Source of the DNA: Sporolactobacillus nakayamae
GTDB lineage: Bacteria > Bacillota > Bacilli > Bacillales > Sporolactobacillaceae
Direction of reading: 5' to 3'
Assembly: GCF_900113325.1 (NCBI RefSeq)
Contig: NZ_FOOY01000004.1
Location: 32,333 to 96,332 of the forward strand
Length of the DNA stretch: 64,000 nucleotides
Of this stretch, positions 45,717 through 54,973 are shown piece after piece (the stretch's first letter is position 1; every line of letters starts with the position of its first letter). A model generated the notes under the pieces. The model was given only the letters and a program-made list of their open reading frames with translations. It ran no database searches and was not told the DNA's origin. The position numbers and the translations under genes were made by a program.

Positions 45717-48152
45717 ATGCCCCAACTTAATACAGATTTAGAAAAAATACAAGTAACGAATAGATCAACTAGTGGGGAAACGATCATTAGGACGGGATTA
45801 AACTCACTAAGAAATAAAGTGCTCTTTCTTGGAACGTTTATCAGTACCATTGTCTATATGGTATGGAGAATCTTTTTTACAGTACCACTTGAATACGGGT
45901 ATACCGCTTTATGTATCGGCATTATCTTACTAATTGTAGAGATGGCAGGAATGCTAGAAGCTGCCGAGCATTTTTATAGCATGTCAAATATTGTTCATCC
46001 AAAAAAACCAACACCACCTAAAAAATGGTACCCGGACGTAGATGTTTTTATACCGACATATAATGAGCCTATTGAATTGCTTCGCAAAACGGTAAATGGT
46101 TGCTGCCGCATGGATTATCCAGATAAATCAAAAGTGCATATTTACATATGTGATGATGGCAATCGCCAAGCAATGAAAATTCTTGCTGACAAAATGGGTG
46201 TTGGTTATTTAACGAGAGAAGAACACGAAGGAGCAAAAGCTGGAAACTTAAACAATGCTTTGGAAAAAACTTTTTCACCACTGATAGCTACTTTCGATGC
46301 GGATATGATTCCAATGCACGATTTTTTAATGTCATCTGTCCCATTTTTCTATTATCGTGATGACAAAAAGTGTAACGATCATGAGAATAATGATTGGAGA
46401 AGAATTGGATTCATTCAGACTCCACAAGCTTTTTATAATCCCGATCTTTTTCAACATAATTTATTTTCGGAAGATCGTATTCCAGATGAACAAGATTATT
46501 TTTATCGTGACGTGCAGATTTCTAGAAACAAGACAAACTCTGTAATTTTTGGTGGTACAAATGCAGTGATTTCACGTGAGGCATTGTTCAGTGTTGGTGG
46601 ATTTTGCACTGAAGTCATTACTGAGGACTTTGCAACTGGTATGCTAATTCAAAATGAAGGATTTATTTGCTATGCTATTGATGATCCACATGCAATTGGA
46701 CAAGCACCATATGATCTAAAAAGCTTGATTAAACAACGCATCCGTTGGGCGCGCGGCTGTATACAGACTGGTAGAAAGCTTAACTTTTTATTTCTTGATG
46801 GTTTGAGTTTAAAGCAAAGATTTAGCTATTTATCTTCAATACTTTATTGGTTTAATCCAATTAAGAGATTTGTTTATATTATGTCACCAATTTTATTTAC
46901 AGTATTCGGTATTATTGTTGTACGATGTACCTTAATAGAAGTTTTGCTATTTTGGCTCCCTATGTATTTGTTTCAAAATGCTACTCTTCGCTTTTTATCA
47001 AAAGGTATTCGCAATACACGGTGGACAAGTGTTTATGACACTATTCTTTTTCCAAGCTTATTTTTACATGTTATTTTTGAAGCTATAGGAGTTAATAAAA
47101 AAAGTTTTGCAGTTACGAGAAAAGATGGAACACAAAATGGTCGACTTTATGGATTTTTACATGCAATTTCCCATGTTGTTCTGGCGATTTTGAGTATTGT
47201 AGGCATCATTTTCAGTATCGAAAAGTCACTTTCTTCAGGATCATTTACTTTTATAGTTCTATTATTTTGGCTAGTAACGAATCTCTATGCCTTGCTAATG
47301 GCGATCTTTTTTATGATGGGTCGTCCAATGGTGAGAAAAGCTGAACGGTTTAGGGCAAACATTGATTGCTCACTGTCTTGGGATGGAAAGATTGTGAATT
47401 ATAAAACATTTGATATATCGGAAAATGGTCTTTCTTTACTATTAGACTATCCAGATTATATTCCAGATCGCCCAGGGATTCATATCCATTTATGTTCTGA
47501 ATTGTACCAGTGTACTTGTGTTGGTGAACTTGTTAATGTTATGCAATTTGGTGATAATTGGAAATATGCGTTTACTATTACGAGAATTGATGATTCTGAA
47601 AAAGACAATCTTTACAGTCTTGTTTATGATCGTCAACCATCGTTACCGATTAAGCTTGGAAACAGCATAAGTTTTTTTGATGATCTAACCATCAACCTTT
47701 TTAGACGTATGAAGCAGCCGATGGGTTATAATCGTAAGTTAGCCCGTGTGCCTCTTGATAAAACATTGAATTCCGAACAGTCAGGTCCGGTTGTAATTAA
47801 TGATTTTAACTATGAATACATGCTTGTATCATCTAGGCATCAGCTCAATAATCATCAGACGCTTACATTACATGTATCCGACAATTGTAAAATAAAAGCT
47901 GTATTAAAAAGACAATATATTATTAAACGTACGAAAGATAAGAGCAAATCAAGACGAAGAAATCCATTTGTTTATCTATTCCTAGTCACTAATGTTGAAG
48001 ATATTGTTGGTAGCAAGGAATTTAAAGAAGAAATGATGGCTTGGATTCAAGAAGCGAGAGCTAAAAAAATGGAACAAATTCGTGAAGAAGAACGCCGATC
48101 AAAAGATACGCAACATGCCGATGAGTTCTATGAAAGGAATTATTTATCATGA
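45717..48152 (+). CDS. bcsA: Cellulose synthase catalytic subunit with PilZ domain (BcsA/CcsA-like)
   Basis: 811-residue inner-membrane GT2 polymerase expected to make beta-1,4-glucan from UDP-glucose. Two N-terminal membrane helices (about 32-85) precede the catalytic domain. It has all processive GT2 motifs: DDG (about 146), DAD (about 194), ITEDFATG (about 303) and QRIRW (about 340). Several more helices follow. A C-terminal PilZ domain has RKAER (RxxxR, about 538) and DISENG (DxSxxG, about 566), the c-di-GMP binding signature, so activation by c-di-GMP is likely. A Lys/Glu-rich tail ends the protein. AGGTAGGGAG precedes the ATG. ATGA overlap with the next gene. Codon use is A/T-ending, unlike neighbouring core genes. 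The product could be another beta-glucan. Confidence 0.88.
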   Translation: MPQLNTDLEKIQVTNRSTSGETIIRTGLNSLRNKVLFLGTFISTIVYMVWRIFFTVPLEYGYTALCIGIILLIVEMAGMLEAAEHFYSMSNIVHPKKPTPPKKWYPDVDVFIPTYNEPIELLRKTVNGCCRMDYPDKSKVHIYICDDGNRQAMKILADKMGVGYLTREEHEGAKAGNLNNALEKTFSPLIATFDADMIPMHDFLMSSVPFFYYRDDKKCNDHENNDWRRIGFIQTPQAFYNPDLFQHNLFSEDRIPDEQDYFYRDVQISRNKTNSVIFGGTNAVISREALFSVGGFCTEVITEDFATGMLIQNEGFICYAIDDPHAIGQAPYDLKSLIKQRIRWARGCIQTGRKLNFLFLDGLSLKQRFSYLSSILYWFNPIKRFVYIMSPILFTVFGIIVVRCTLIEVLLFWLPMYLFQNATLRFLSKGIRNTRWTSVYDTILFPSLFLHVIFEAIGVNKKSFAVTRKDGTQNGRLYGFLHAISHVVLAILSIVGIIFSIEKSLSSGSFTFIVLLFWLVTNLYALLMAIFFMMGRPMVRKAERFRANIDCSLSWDGKIVNYKTFDISENGLSLLLDYPDYIPDRPGIHIHLCSELYQCTCVGELVNVMQFGDNWKYAFTITRIDDSEKDNLYSLVYDRQPSLPIKLGNSISFFDDLTINLFRRMKQPMGYNRKLARVPLDKTLNSEQSGPVVINDFNYEYMLVSSRHQLNNHQTLTLHVSDNCKIKAVLKRQYIIKRTKDKSKSRRRNPFVYLFLVTNVEDIVGSKEFKEEMMAWIQEARAKKMEQIREEERRSKDTQHADEFYERNYLS

Positions 48153-49258
48153 ACAGTTCTCATTCGTTTTTGAAAGTTGTCATTTCACTAGTTGCAGTTA
48201 CCATGGTTTCTTTTGCGATTGTGAATGCAACTTACGCTCTATCAATAAAATCAACTGTTTTTTCTCCAACAATATTAAAGGTCTACACAAATGGAGTGGA
48301 TGTTAATCAAAAAGAGTGGGGGCCAACGCACTATGTTGCTAATCTAGGTACTACTGAACAAAAAAATAAAAAAAAGTATTATACGGCATCGTTTTATGAG
48401 AATCGTACAAGAAATATGACTTCATTCGGAGGGATGATTTTAAACTTTTCGAACCCAAATAAAAGTACAATCCGATTTAATTTTTCATTAAATGACGGGA
48501 GTAAAAAAATTTGGAAAGTGGGAAATCAACAATTTGTAGCTTTTAAAGAAAAAAAAGATAAATATTGGGAATCTTCTCAGGCTGAGTATGGTGCAATTTC
48601 AATACCAAAGGGATTTGATGGACAAATCTATATTCCATTTTCGAGTTTGAATAAAGAACAAAACAAGTTAAATTTATCAAATATTAAATCTTGGGGAGTC
48701 AGCTTTACTCTTAATGCTAATCAACAACGACGCGTTATTTTTGGGGATTTTTCTTTAGTGAATAAAAGATTTTCTTTTAAAGCAAATAAGATTCTTGATC
48801 AATTAATTATTGGTGATGATTTTGTTCAGATCCCGGTTGCCCAAAGTTCAATAGCAGAGTATACAATTCGTTCTGCGTATAAAGGACAACCAAAGCCAGT
48901 ATTTAAAATGGCTAGCGATTTAAGTGGTGTTAGTATAAGTAAACGGGGCACGCTAAGCATCAGTAAACCAATAAAACCACAAACAATACGAATTCTGGCT
49001 TTGTCACCTGATGGATCGCGATCATCAAAGGCTATTCATTTATATGAGTCATGGACTGCCCATAGGAAAGCAAGCGATGGAGTTCCATATAAGATTCCCA
49101 ATGTAAATCAGGTTAAATCACCAATGCATGTGGACAGCTTCCTTGTTAATAATCGATTCATGCATTGGATGCGAGTTGCTATTGTTTCAACCATGATCAT
49201 ACTTACACTCATTTATTTTTGGTGCAGAAGAATGACAATAAAGAGATATCATAATTAA
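48149..49258 (+). CDS. Secreted, C-terminally anchored partner of the cellulose synthase (CcsB-like position)
   Basis: 369 residues with a signal peptide (about 1-31), an extracytoplasmic region rich in beta-strand-like sequence, and a C-terminal membrane helix (about 342-361) with a short basic tail. The pattern (one export signal, outer domain, one terminal helix) is that of a much reduced BcsB. In the C. difficile ccs locus a small protein CcsB has this role. The middle part (SWGVSFTLNANQQRRVIFGDFSLV) resembles carbohydrate-binding jelly-roll folds, but I do not recognise a family firmly. Translationally coupled to the synthase by ATGA. Confidence 0.7.
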   Translation: MNSSHSFLKVVISLVAVTMVSFAIVNATYALSIKSTVFSPTILKVYTNGVDVNQKEWGPTHYVANLGTTEQKNKKKYYTASFYENRTRNMTSFGGMILNFSNPNKSTIRFNFSLNDGSKKIWKVGNQQFVAFKEKKDKYWESSQAEYGAISIPKGFDGQIYIPFSSLNKEQNKLNLSNIKSWGVSFTLNANQQRRVIFGDFSLVNKRFSFKANKILDQLIIGDDFVQIPVAQSSIAEYTIRSAYKGQPKPVFKMASDLSGVSISKRGTLSISKPIKPQTIRILALSPDGSRSSKAIHLYESWTAHRKASDGVPYKIPNVNQVKSPMHVDSFLVNNRFMHWMRVAIVSTMIILTLIYFWCRRMTIKRYHN

Positions 49259-49323
49259 CAAAGCAAGCTATAAAGGTGCAGAAAAGTCATTCAAAAGTAC
49301 AGTGAGGTTTATGGAGGATTGTT

Positions 49324-50745
49324 ATGCTTTTTTCAAGTATTATTTTCATTTTCTATTTTCTTCCAGCCGTTTTAGTTTTATATTTTGTTAGTAGTTTTTC
49401 AAAGACATTACAAAATATTGTGCTCTTGTTTGCTAGTTTGTTTTTCTATGCATGGGGAGAACCACGTTTTGTCATTGTAATGATTGCATCAATTTTATTT
49501 AATTATCTTTTTGGCGTTTTCATTAATCTTTCAAAAAAAAGCAGATCTTGGTCTCGAACATTATTAATAGTAACTATTGCAGGAAATCTTAGCACACTCT
49601 TTGTCTTTAAATATTTGGATTTTGTACTTCGCAATATTAATTTGGGAGCACATTTAAACATTCCTATTCCTGAAATTGTATTACCGCTTGGAATATCTTT
49701 TTATACATTCCATGCTTTGTCATACATAATTGATGTATACAGAGGGACAGTCAACGTTCAAAAGAATATAATTTACCTTGCCCTTTATATTGTTATTTTT
49801 CCAGCATTAATTGCTGGACCGATCGTTCGCTACAATACTATTGCGGACCAGTTTGTTAATAGAACAGAAACTTGGAGAAAATTTTCTGTTGGTTGTTGTA
49901 GATTCTTGACGGGGCTGGCAAAAAAAGTCCTTATTGCAAATAACATGGCAATAGTTGCAGATCACATATTTACATTGAGTGCGCATTCGTCAATACCTGT
50001 CACCCTTGCATGGCTTGGAGCCATTGCGTATACTTTTCAAATTTTCTTTGACTTCTCTGCTTATTCCGATATGGCTATTGGTTTAGGGCTAATGTTTGGA
50101 TTTGAGTTCGAGGAAAACTTTAATTATCCATATCTTTCTAGATCTATTTCTGAATTCTGGAGAAGATGGCATATCTCACTCGGCACGTGGTTTAGAGATT
50201 ACGTTTATTTTCCACTTGGCGGTTCACGTGTAGACAGTACGGATAAACTAGTGAGAAATTTATTCATAGTATGGACCTTAACAGGGATTTGGCATGGCGC
50301 AGAATGGACATTTGTTTTTTGGGGGCTTCTTAACTTTATATGTATCGCTTTTGAGAAACTATTCCGCTTTGATGAATTAGTAAAAAATAATTTTGTGAAA
50401 CATATATATGCGCTTTTCATCATTATTATCGGTTGGGTCATCTTCCGCGCTGAGAATTTGAAAGCAGCAGGCAATTATCTGGGTTCAATGTTTGGACATG
50501 GAGGTTTTTGGAGCGATATGGCCTTTATGTTTGTTAAGGAATATTTTGTGTTTTTTATTATCGCTTTGATTCTGTGTGCACCAATAGCTAAACGTGTAAA
50601 TCGAATAATTGTGGATCAAAAATATCCTGTAATTAGCACGACTGTTGGGATAATGTATCCACTTGTCGTTCTTGGATTATTTGTCGTGTCCGTCACCTAT
50701 CTAGTAAAAGGAAATTATAATCCCTTTATTTATTTTCAATTTTAA
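49324..50745 (+). CDS. MBOAT O-acyltransferase (AlgI/WssH-like)
   Basis: 473 residues with about eleven membrane helices. The MBOAT core contains SRSISEFWRRWHISLGTWFRDYVYFPLGGSR and the catalytic His in LTGIWHGAEWTFVFWG (about residue 324). In alginate, cellulose (Wss) and other exopolysaccharide systems this enzyme passes acetyl groups across the membrane to a partner that O-acetylates the polymer. GGAGG precedes the ATG. Followed 11 bases later by an AlgX/DHHW-type gene, the expected partner. Confidence 0.9.
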   Translation: MLFSSIIFIFYFLPAVLVLYFVSSFSKTLQNIVLLFASLFFYAWGEPRFVIVMIASILFNYLFGVFINLSKKSRSWSRTLLIVTIAGNLSTLFVFKYLDFVLRNINLGAHLNIPIPEIVLPLGISFYTFHALSYIIDVYRGTVNVQKNIIYLALYIVIFPALIAGPIVRYNTIADQFVNRTETWRKFSVGCCRFLTGLAKKVLIANNMAIVADHIFTLSAHSSIPVTLAWLGAIAYTFQIFFDFSAYSDMAIGLGLMFGFEFEENFNYPYLSRSISEFWRRWHISLGTWFRDYVYFPLGGSRVDSTDKLVRNLFIVWTLTGIWHGAEWTFVFWGLLNFICIAFEKLFRFDELVKNNFVKHIYALFIIIIGWVIFRAENLKAAGNYLGSMFGHGGFWSDMAFMFVKEYFVFFIIALILCAPIAKRVNRIIVDQKYPVISTTVGIMYPLVVLGLFVVSVTYLVKGNYNPFIYFQF

Positions 50746-50756
50746 GGAGCAGCGTT

Positions 50757-51962
50757 ATGAAAAGATATTTTATTGTACGGTTAATAACATCAATACTCTT
50801 TCTAATTATTTTATTTTCATACGCTGTCATTAATTTTTCATTTGCTCTTAAACCACTAAAAAATACCATTGTTAACATGAAGCTTACATCTTTAAAATCG
50901 AATATTAATGCTATAAATTCAATAATAGATGATAATATAGTGGGAAAATATAAGATGATTGATGGTTTTGGCTATTTGCAAAAACTAATGGATAAAAATG
51001 AAGAGTCAAATTTCGAAGTAGTGAAAGATACGGAAGGTAGTTTACATTATACTTATTTCGCTACAGGAGCTAATAAAGTGAACGATCTAGCAGATCGTCT
51101 TGCACGATTAAAGAACGAAATTGATAATAAAAAAACTCAAGTAATCGCGCTTATGCCACCTGATAAATATATAAGGGGTTACACTAAGTTTCCAAAAGGG
51201 ATACCTTACTCATATGCGAATGAAACCGCGGACAATTACCTTAAGTCTGTAAGAAAACATGAAATAAAAACTTTTGACTTTAGAAAAAATTTGTTGAAAA
51301 GCGGTATTCCGGCTGATCAATTATTTTACAAAACAGATCATCACTGGAAAATTCAAACGGCATTTTGGGCTTATCAACAACTAGTAGGTTATTTGAATCA
51401 CGAAAATAATGCAAAATTGGATCAACATAAATATTATACTAATTTAAAAAATTATAATCAGATAACATATAAACATTCTTATTTAGGATCAATGGGGACA
51501 AAAGCAGGCCCTCTCTATGCAGGAATTGATGATTTTACGCTTATTTACCCGAAATTTAAAACTGATTTTGATTTCCGTATCAATGATAAGGATTATAAGA
51601 TTCATACACAAGGGCGTTTTGAAGAAGCTTTAATTAATGCAAGACCTTTTTATCAAAAGGGTAGCGATCAGTTATTCGCTCTTGAATCTAATCAGTATTT
51701 TTCTTACCTCTATGGAAACCACGGACTGGTGCACATAACTAATAAACAAAATCCAAATGGTCCAAAGGTGTTATTCATTAAGGATTCTCTATCAGTTCCT
51801 TTAGCTGCATTTTTGGCAAATGTATGTTCAAATGTCTATTTAGTAGATCCAAGATACTATCATGACAGTATTCCAAATTTAATTAACAAAGAAAATAAAT
51901 TGGATTACGTATTTATGTCTGTCTACCCGCAAAACTTAACAAATGAATTTTTTCCTTTTTAG
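50757..51962 (+). CDS. DHHW/AlgX-AlgJ-like SGNH O-acetylation protein
   Basis: 401 residues. An N-terminal signal anchor (about 6-30) is followed by an extracytoplasmic domain with the two hallmark motifs of the DHHW/AlgX group: KTDHHWKIQTAFWAY (Asp-His pair near 194-196) and FIKDSLSVPL (nucleophile Ser near 344). Such proteins transfer acetyl groups from the MBOAT partner onto the exported polysaccharide. In the C. difficile ccs locus CcsH has this place. AAGGAGCAG precedes the ATG. Confidence 0.82.
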   Translation: MKRYFIVRLITSILFLIILFSYAVINFSFALKPLKNTIVNMKLTSLKSNINAINSIIDDNIVGKYKMIDGFGYLQKLMDKNEESNFEVVKDTEGSLHYTYFATGANKVNDLADRLARLKNEIDNKKTQVIALMPPDKYIRGYTKFPKGIPYSYANETADNYLKSVRKHEIKTFDFRKNLLKSGIPADQLFYKTDHHWKIQTAFWAYQQLVGYLNHENNAKLDQHKYYTNLKNYNQITYKHSYLGSMGTKAGPLYAGIDDFTLIYPKFKTDFDFRINDKDYKIHTQGRFEEALINARPFYQKGSDQLFALESNQYFSYLYGNHGLVHITNKQNPNGPKVLFIKDSLSVPLAAFLANVCSNVYLVDPRYYHDSIPNLINKENKLDYVFMSVYPQNLTNEFFPF

Positions 51963-52006
51963 TAGCCTTTGATCATATTTGTTGGAATGGGGGGTGTCCA
52001 TGACTA

Positions 52007-53041
52007 ATGAAGGTTAATAAAGTCCGATTGATGATTATCATGTTTCTCATATGCGTACTTCTTTTAACAACTGTTTCTCTAACTTGGTTCATACGGAATA
52101 AAACGGGGGAAAAACGTCCATTGGAATTACGTTCAATGAATATTGGTAACGCATTAGATGCTCCGCGTAATCAGCCATGGGATGTCAAGATGAATTCGGA
52201 TTACTTTAAAATTATTAAAAAGGCAGGTTTCAATTCTGTTCGATTGCCTGTGCGTTTTTCAGATTATGCCAAGGATAACCCTAATAATGTTTTAGATGAA
52301 GTGTTTATGAAGCAAGTTGATGGATATATCAAAGAAGCCCTCTCTCAGAAGTTAACGATTATTTTGGACTTACACCACTTCCAAGAAATAATGAAAAATC
52401 CTGATAAGTATCATAGATGTTTCTTGCGTATTTGGCAACAGCTTTCTGAGAGGTACAAGAATTATCCTTCCGGTCTAATATTTGAAGTTTTGAATGAACC
52501 TCAAGAGAATCTTGAAGGAAATTTATGGAATAAGTACATGGCGGAGGCGATTAAGATTATTAGAAAATCAAATCCGACCAGAACAATCATCGTAGGTCCT
52601 GATAATTACTATTCTCTTTATCGACTTAATGCCTTGAAAATTCCAAAGGATGATCATTTAGTTGTCTCGTTCCATTATTACGAGCCTACTACTTTTACTT
52701 TTCAAAAAAGTCCATACTTAGGCTTCCAAAAATATCATGATGTGCAATGGAATGGGTCCTCAGATGAAGTAGATACAATAAAGAACAAATTTTCAAAGGT
52801 GAGAAAATGGGCCGATGAACACGATGTCTCAATATATTTGGGTGAATTTGGTGCTAACAAAGAAGCGCCTTATGAGTCTAGAGTGCGTTGGACTAGAGAG
52901 GTTCGTGAACAAGCAGAAAAGTATGGGTTTAGTTGGGGTTACTGGGAATTCGCTTCTTTATTTGGTGTTTACGATGCTCAAAATAACAGCTGGGATAAAC
53001 AAATGCTCAGAACACTCATTCCTAATAGTACAGACAAGTAA
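52007..53041 (+). CDS. Membrane-anchored GH5 endoglucanase (CcsZ-like)
   Basis: 344 residues: an N-terminal signal anchor (about 7-30) and a GH5 TIM barrel. The general acid lies in FEVLNEPQ (about 163) and the nucleophile in IYLGEFGANK (about 280); the conserved DLHHFQ and SFHYYEP strands are also present. In cellulose systems the cognate cellulase (BcsZ, CcsZ) trims nascent chains and is often needed for normal export. ATG 52007 is used: the earlier ATG at 52000 ends after five codons. A GGGGGGTG site precedes both. Confidence 0.88.
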   Translation: MKVNKVRLMIIMFLICVLLLTTVSLTWFIRNKTGEKRPLELRSMNIGNALDAPRNQPWDVKMNSDYFKIIKKAGFNSVRLPVRFSDYAKDNPNNVLDEVFMKQVDGYIKEALSQKLTIILDLHHFQEIMKNPDKYHRCFLRIWQQLSERYKNYPSGLIFEVLNEPQENLEGNLWNKYMAEAIKIIRKSNPTRTIIVGPDNYYSLYRLNALKIPKDDHLVVSFHYYEPTTFTFQKSPYLGFQKYHDVQWNGSSDEVDTIKNKFSKVRKWADEHDVSIYLGEFGANKEAPYESRVRWTREVREQAEKYGFSWGYWEFASLFGVYDAQNNSWDKQMLRTLIPNSTDK

Positions 53042-53052
53042 AAAAAGAAAGA

Positions 53053-53808
53053 TTATAATATATATTTCTGATATAAGCCAAACAGATAGTCTCCCCAAAA
53101 AAGTGATGCAATCATGCCGATAGCAATGAATGGTGCGAAAGGAATTGGTTGTTTCCGTTGTATAAGTTTGAGCATACTGGCAATGGTGCAAATTACTGTA
53201 CCTGAAAATAGGGCTAAAATTAGTCCGATGAAAACAAGCTTAGTACCAATAAGAATTCCTGCAACAGCGAAAAGTTTAACATCTCCTCCGCCAATTCCTC
53301 CATTGCTTAAGAATGCAATGAGAGCTAATAACAGAAAAATTAGACTGCAACCAAGAATAGGATCCCACCACGGATTCATTGGAAATATAATTCGATACCC
53401 AGAATAAATGATGAAAAAAGAAACAATAATCTTGTTGGGTATCAGCATTGTTGAAAGATCAGTTACGATCGTAATTGTGACAAATGATATGAGTAGTAAA
53501 CTCGTAGATAATTCATGAAAGTTAGTGAATTTCAAAAAGGCACAAAGAAACATAAGACCTGTGAGTCCTTCAATAATTGGGGAAAGTGGTGAAATCTTAC
53601 AATGACAATTACGGCATCGACCTTTAAGAAATAGATAAGAAAAGATGGGGATTAAATCAAGAGTACGAATGTTTTGTCCACAATAAGGGCAATGAGATCG
53701 TGGAAATATAATAGACTCATTATTGACGATGCGATATCCAACAACATTAAAAAAAGAGCCAAAAATAGTTCCGATTACGGTTACATAAATACTGGTAATA
53801 GTGGTCAT
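53053..53808 (-). CDS. comC: Prepilin peptidase ComC (type IV leader peptidase)
   Basis: 251-residue polytopic membrane aspartyl protease that cleaves and N-methylates pseudopilins for the competence pilus. It has GSFFNVVGYRI, the zinc-type pairs CPYC and CRNCHC, and the two catalytic Asp motifs VTDLSTMLIPN and GGGDVKL. In B. subtilis comC follows folC; here it is convergent with the cellulose operon and A+T-rich like it. A type IV secretion or pilin peptidase of another system is possible, but no pilin genes are near. Confidence 0.88.
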   Translation of the reverse strand: MTTITSIYVTVIGTIFGSFFNVVGYRIVNNESIIFPRSHCPYCGQNIRTLDLIPIFSYLFLKGRCRNCHCKISPLSPIIEGLTGLMFLCAFLKFTNFHELSTSLLLISFVTITIVTDLSTMLIPNKIIVSFFIIYSGYRIIFPMNPWWDPILGCSLIFLLLALIAFLSNGGIGGGDVKLFAVAGILIGTKLVFIGLILALFSGTVICTIASMLKLIQRKQPIPFAPFIAIGMIASLFWGDYLFGLYQKYIL

Positions 53809-54093
53809 AATTTGCCTTCTCTCACTGATGTAGAAAATGATGAAGATAATGCTGATTATTCTTAGAGGGTGGGATGAAGATTAACATATTAATTAAAGTT
53901 TAATATAATCACGACTGTTTGAAAATGAAATAGTTCAGAAATGTTTGTCTAAATTTTGAAAAAATCCATTTAACAACTAAATTCAAATCCAATCTCATTC
54001 AGTTGTTTTCAGACTTCAACGACTATATTCTTTATCATACCATGGTGCTTCTGATGAATTATCAACATGATAATTGTCGTGTAAACATAATAC
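53809..54093. other. A+T-rich gap between comC and rsfA
   Basis: No open frame or strong hairpin. It should contain the comC promoter (minus strand). Base composition returns to the chromosomal norm only at the rsfA end, so this is the likely right boundary of the island. Confidence 0.4.
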
Positions 54094-54121
54094 ACCCCCG
54101 GGCCATCTTTCACTCGGGGGT
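54094..54121 (-). terminator. Hairpin downstream of rsfA
   Basis: ACCCCCG and CGGGGGT arms, 14-base loop, followed on the minus strand by a T-rich stretch. Confidence 0.6.
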
Positions 54122-54151
54122 ATATGTATCTTCTTTTCAATTATTTGAAGT

Positions 54152-54850
54152 TTACTTCGCAATTTTCTCCAGGTTGCCGTTTTGATCCATCTTGAAGGCG
54201 GGTGCTGAGGTTGCTTCTTGATCCTTGAAGGCGACCATGCGGCGTGCTCGGTCCATAATGCCGACGAGCGCTTGATAATCGTCTTCTACGGTTTGCTGGC
54301 GAACGGTTAATGCCTTTAGTTCTTGCTCCAGCTCTTTGACGCGCTTTTGCAGGCGGTTGTTTTCTTCCTTGAGATGCGTATTTTCTTTGTCGATTCGATC
54401 GCTCGTCGCGCTGCCGCTTTGCAGGTTCTGCAGATACTGAATGACATCGGCTAGATCGTTCGGGCGCTTCTCAGCAGGAGCGGAACTAGGCTGTGCTGTG
54501 GCTGCCGGCTGGAAGCTTTGCGTCTCGGCAGTGATTTCGTGGGGATCCAGAATCGTAGAAGTCTCCATAACGGGAAACGCGGCCGTCATCGGATGAACGG
54601 CCCGCCCGCGTTGCTCGGCGCGTTTTTTTTGCTTGCGTTGTTTTTTTGCTATTTCAATCGCTTGTTCATATTTTCTGCGTACGATTGCGTTCCAACGAAA
54701 TCCACACGCTGCCCCGGTTCGATTCAGACGATCGCCCACTTCTTCAAAGGCGTCGAGCTGTGTGCTTCCTTCTCTTATATGGCGCAGGACGGTTTCTGCA
54801 AGCATAAGATCGTCTTCATGCGACCATGCATCTTGTCTCACTTTTGTCAT
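54152..54850 (-). CDS. RsfA-family (Myb/SANT-like) sporulation transcription factor
   Basis: 232 residues. The N-terminal SANT/Myb-like DNA-binding region (VRQDAWSHEDDLMLAETVLRHIREGSTQLDAFEEVGDRLNRTGAACGFRWNAIV) is highly typical of RsfA/YlbO. A low-complexity linker and a coiled coil (about 155-205) follow. RsfA modulates the sigma-F regulon in the B. subtilis forespore. AAGGAG lies eight bases before ATG 54850; the upstream ATG overlaps that site. Confidence 0.85.
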   Translation of the reverse strand: MTKVRQDAWSHEDDLMLAETVLRHIREGSTQLDAFEEVGDRLNRTGAACGFRWNAIVRRKYEQAIEIAKKQRKQKKRAEQRGRAVHPMTAAFPVMETSTILDPHEITAETQSFQPAATAQPSSAPAEKRPNDLADVIQYLQNLQSGSATSDRIDKENTHLKEENNRLQKRVKELEQELKALTVRQQTVEDDYQALVGIMDRARRMVAFKDQEATSAPAFKMDQNGNLEKIAK

Positions 54851-54973
54851 GGTATAGGCTCCTTCTTGCATTCTTGTTGATTGGTAAAAAGGATTGACAT
54901 TTTGCGAGACTTTTATACACGATCGATTTTCAAGAAAAATCCGGATTGGTTGAAGCTAAATTAAAATTGTTTT

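Noticed and set aside
53053..53808. comC as part of a type IV pilus or secretion locus
   Set aside because: No pilin, ATPase or assembly gene is adjacent; the single peptidase fits ComC best.
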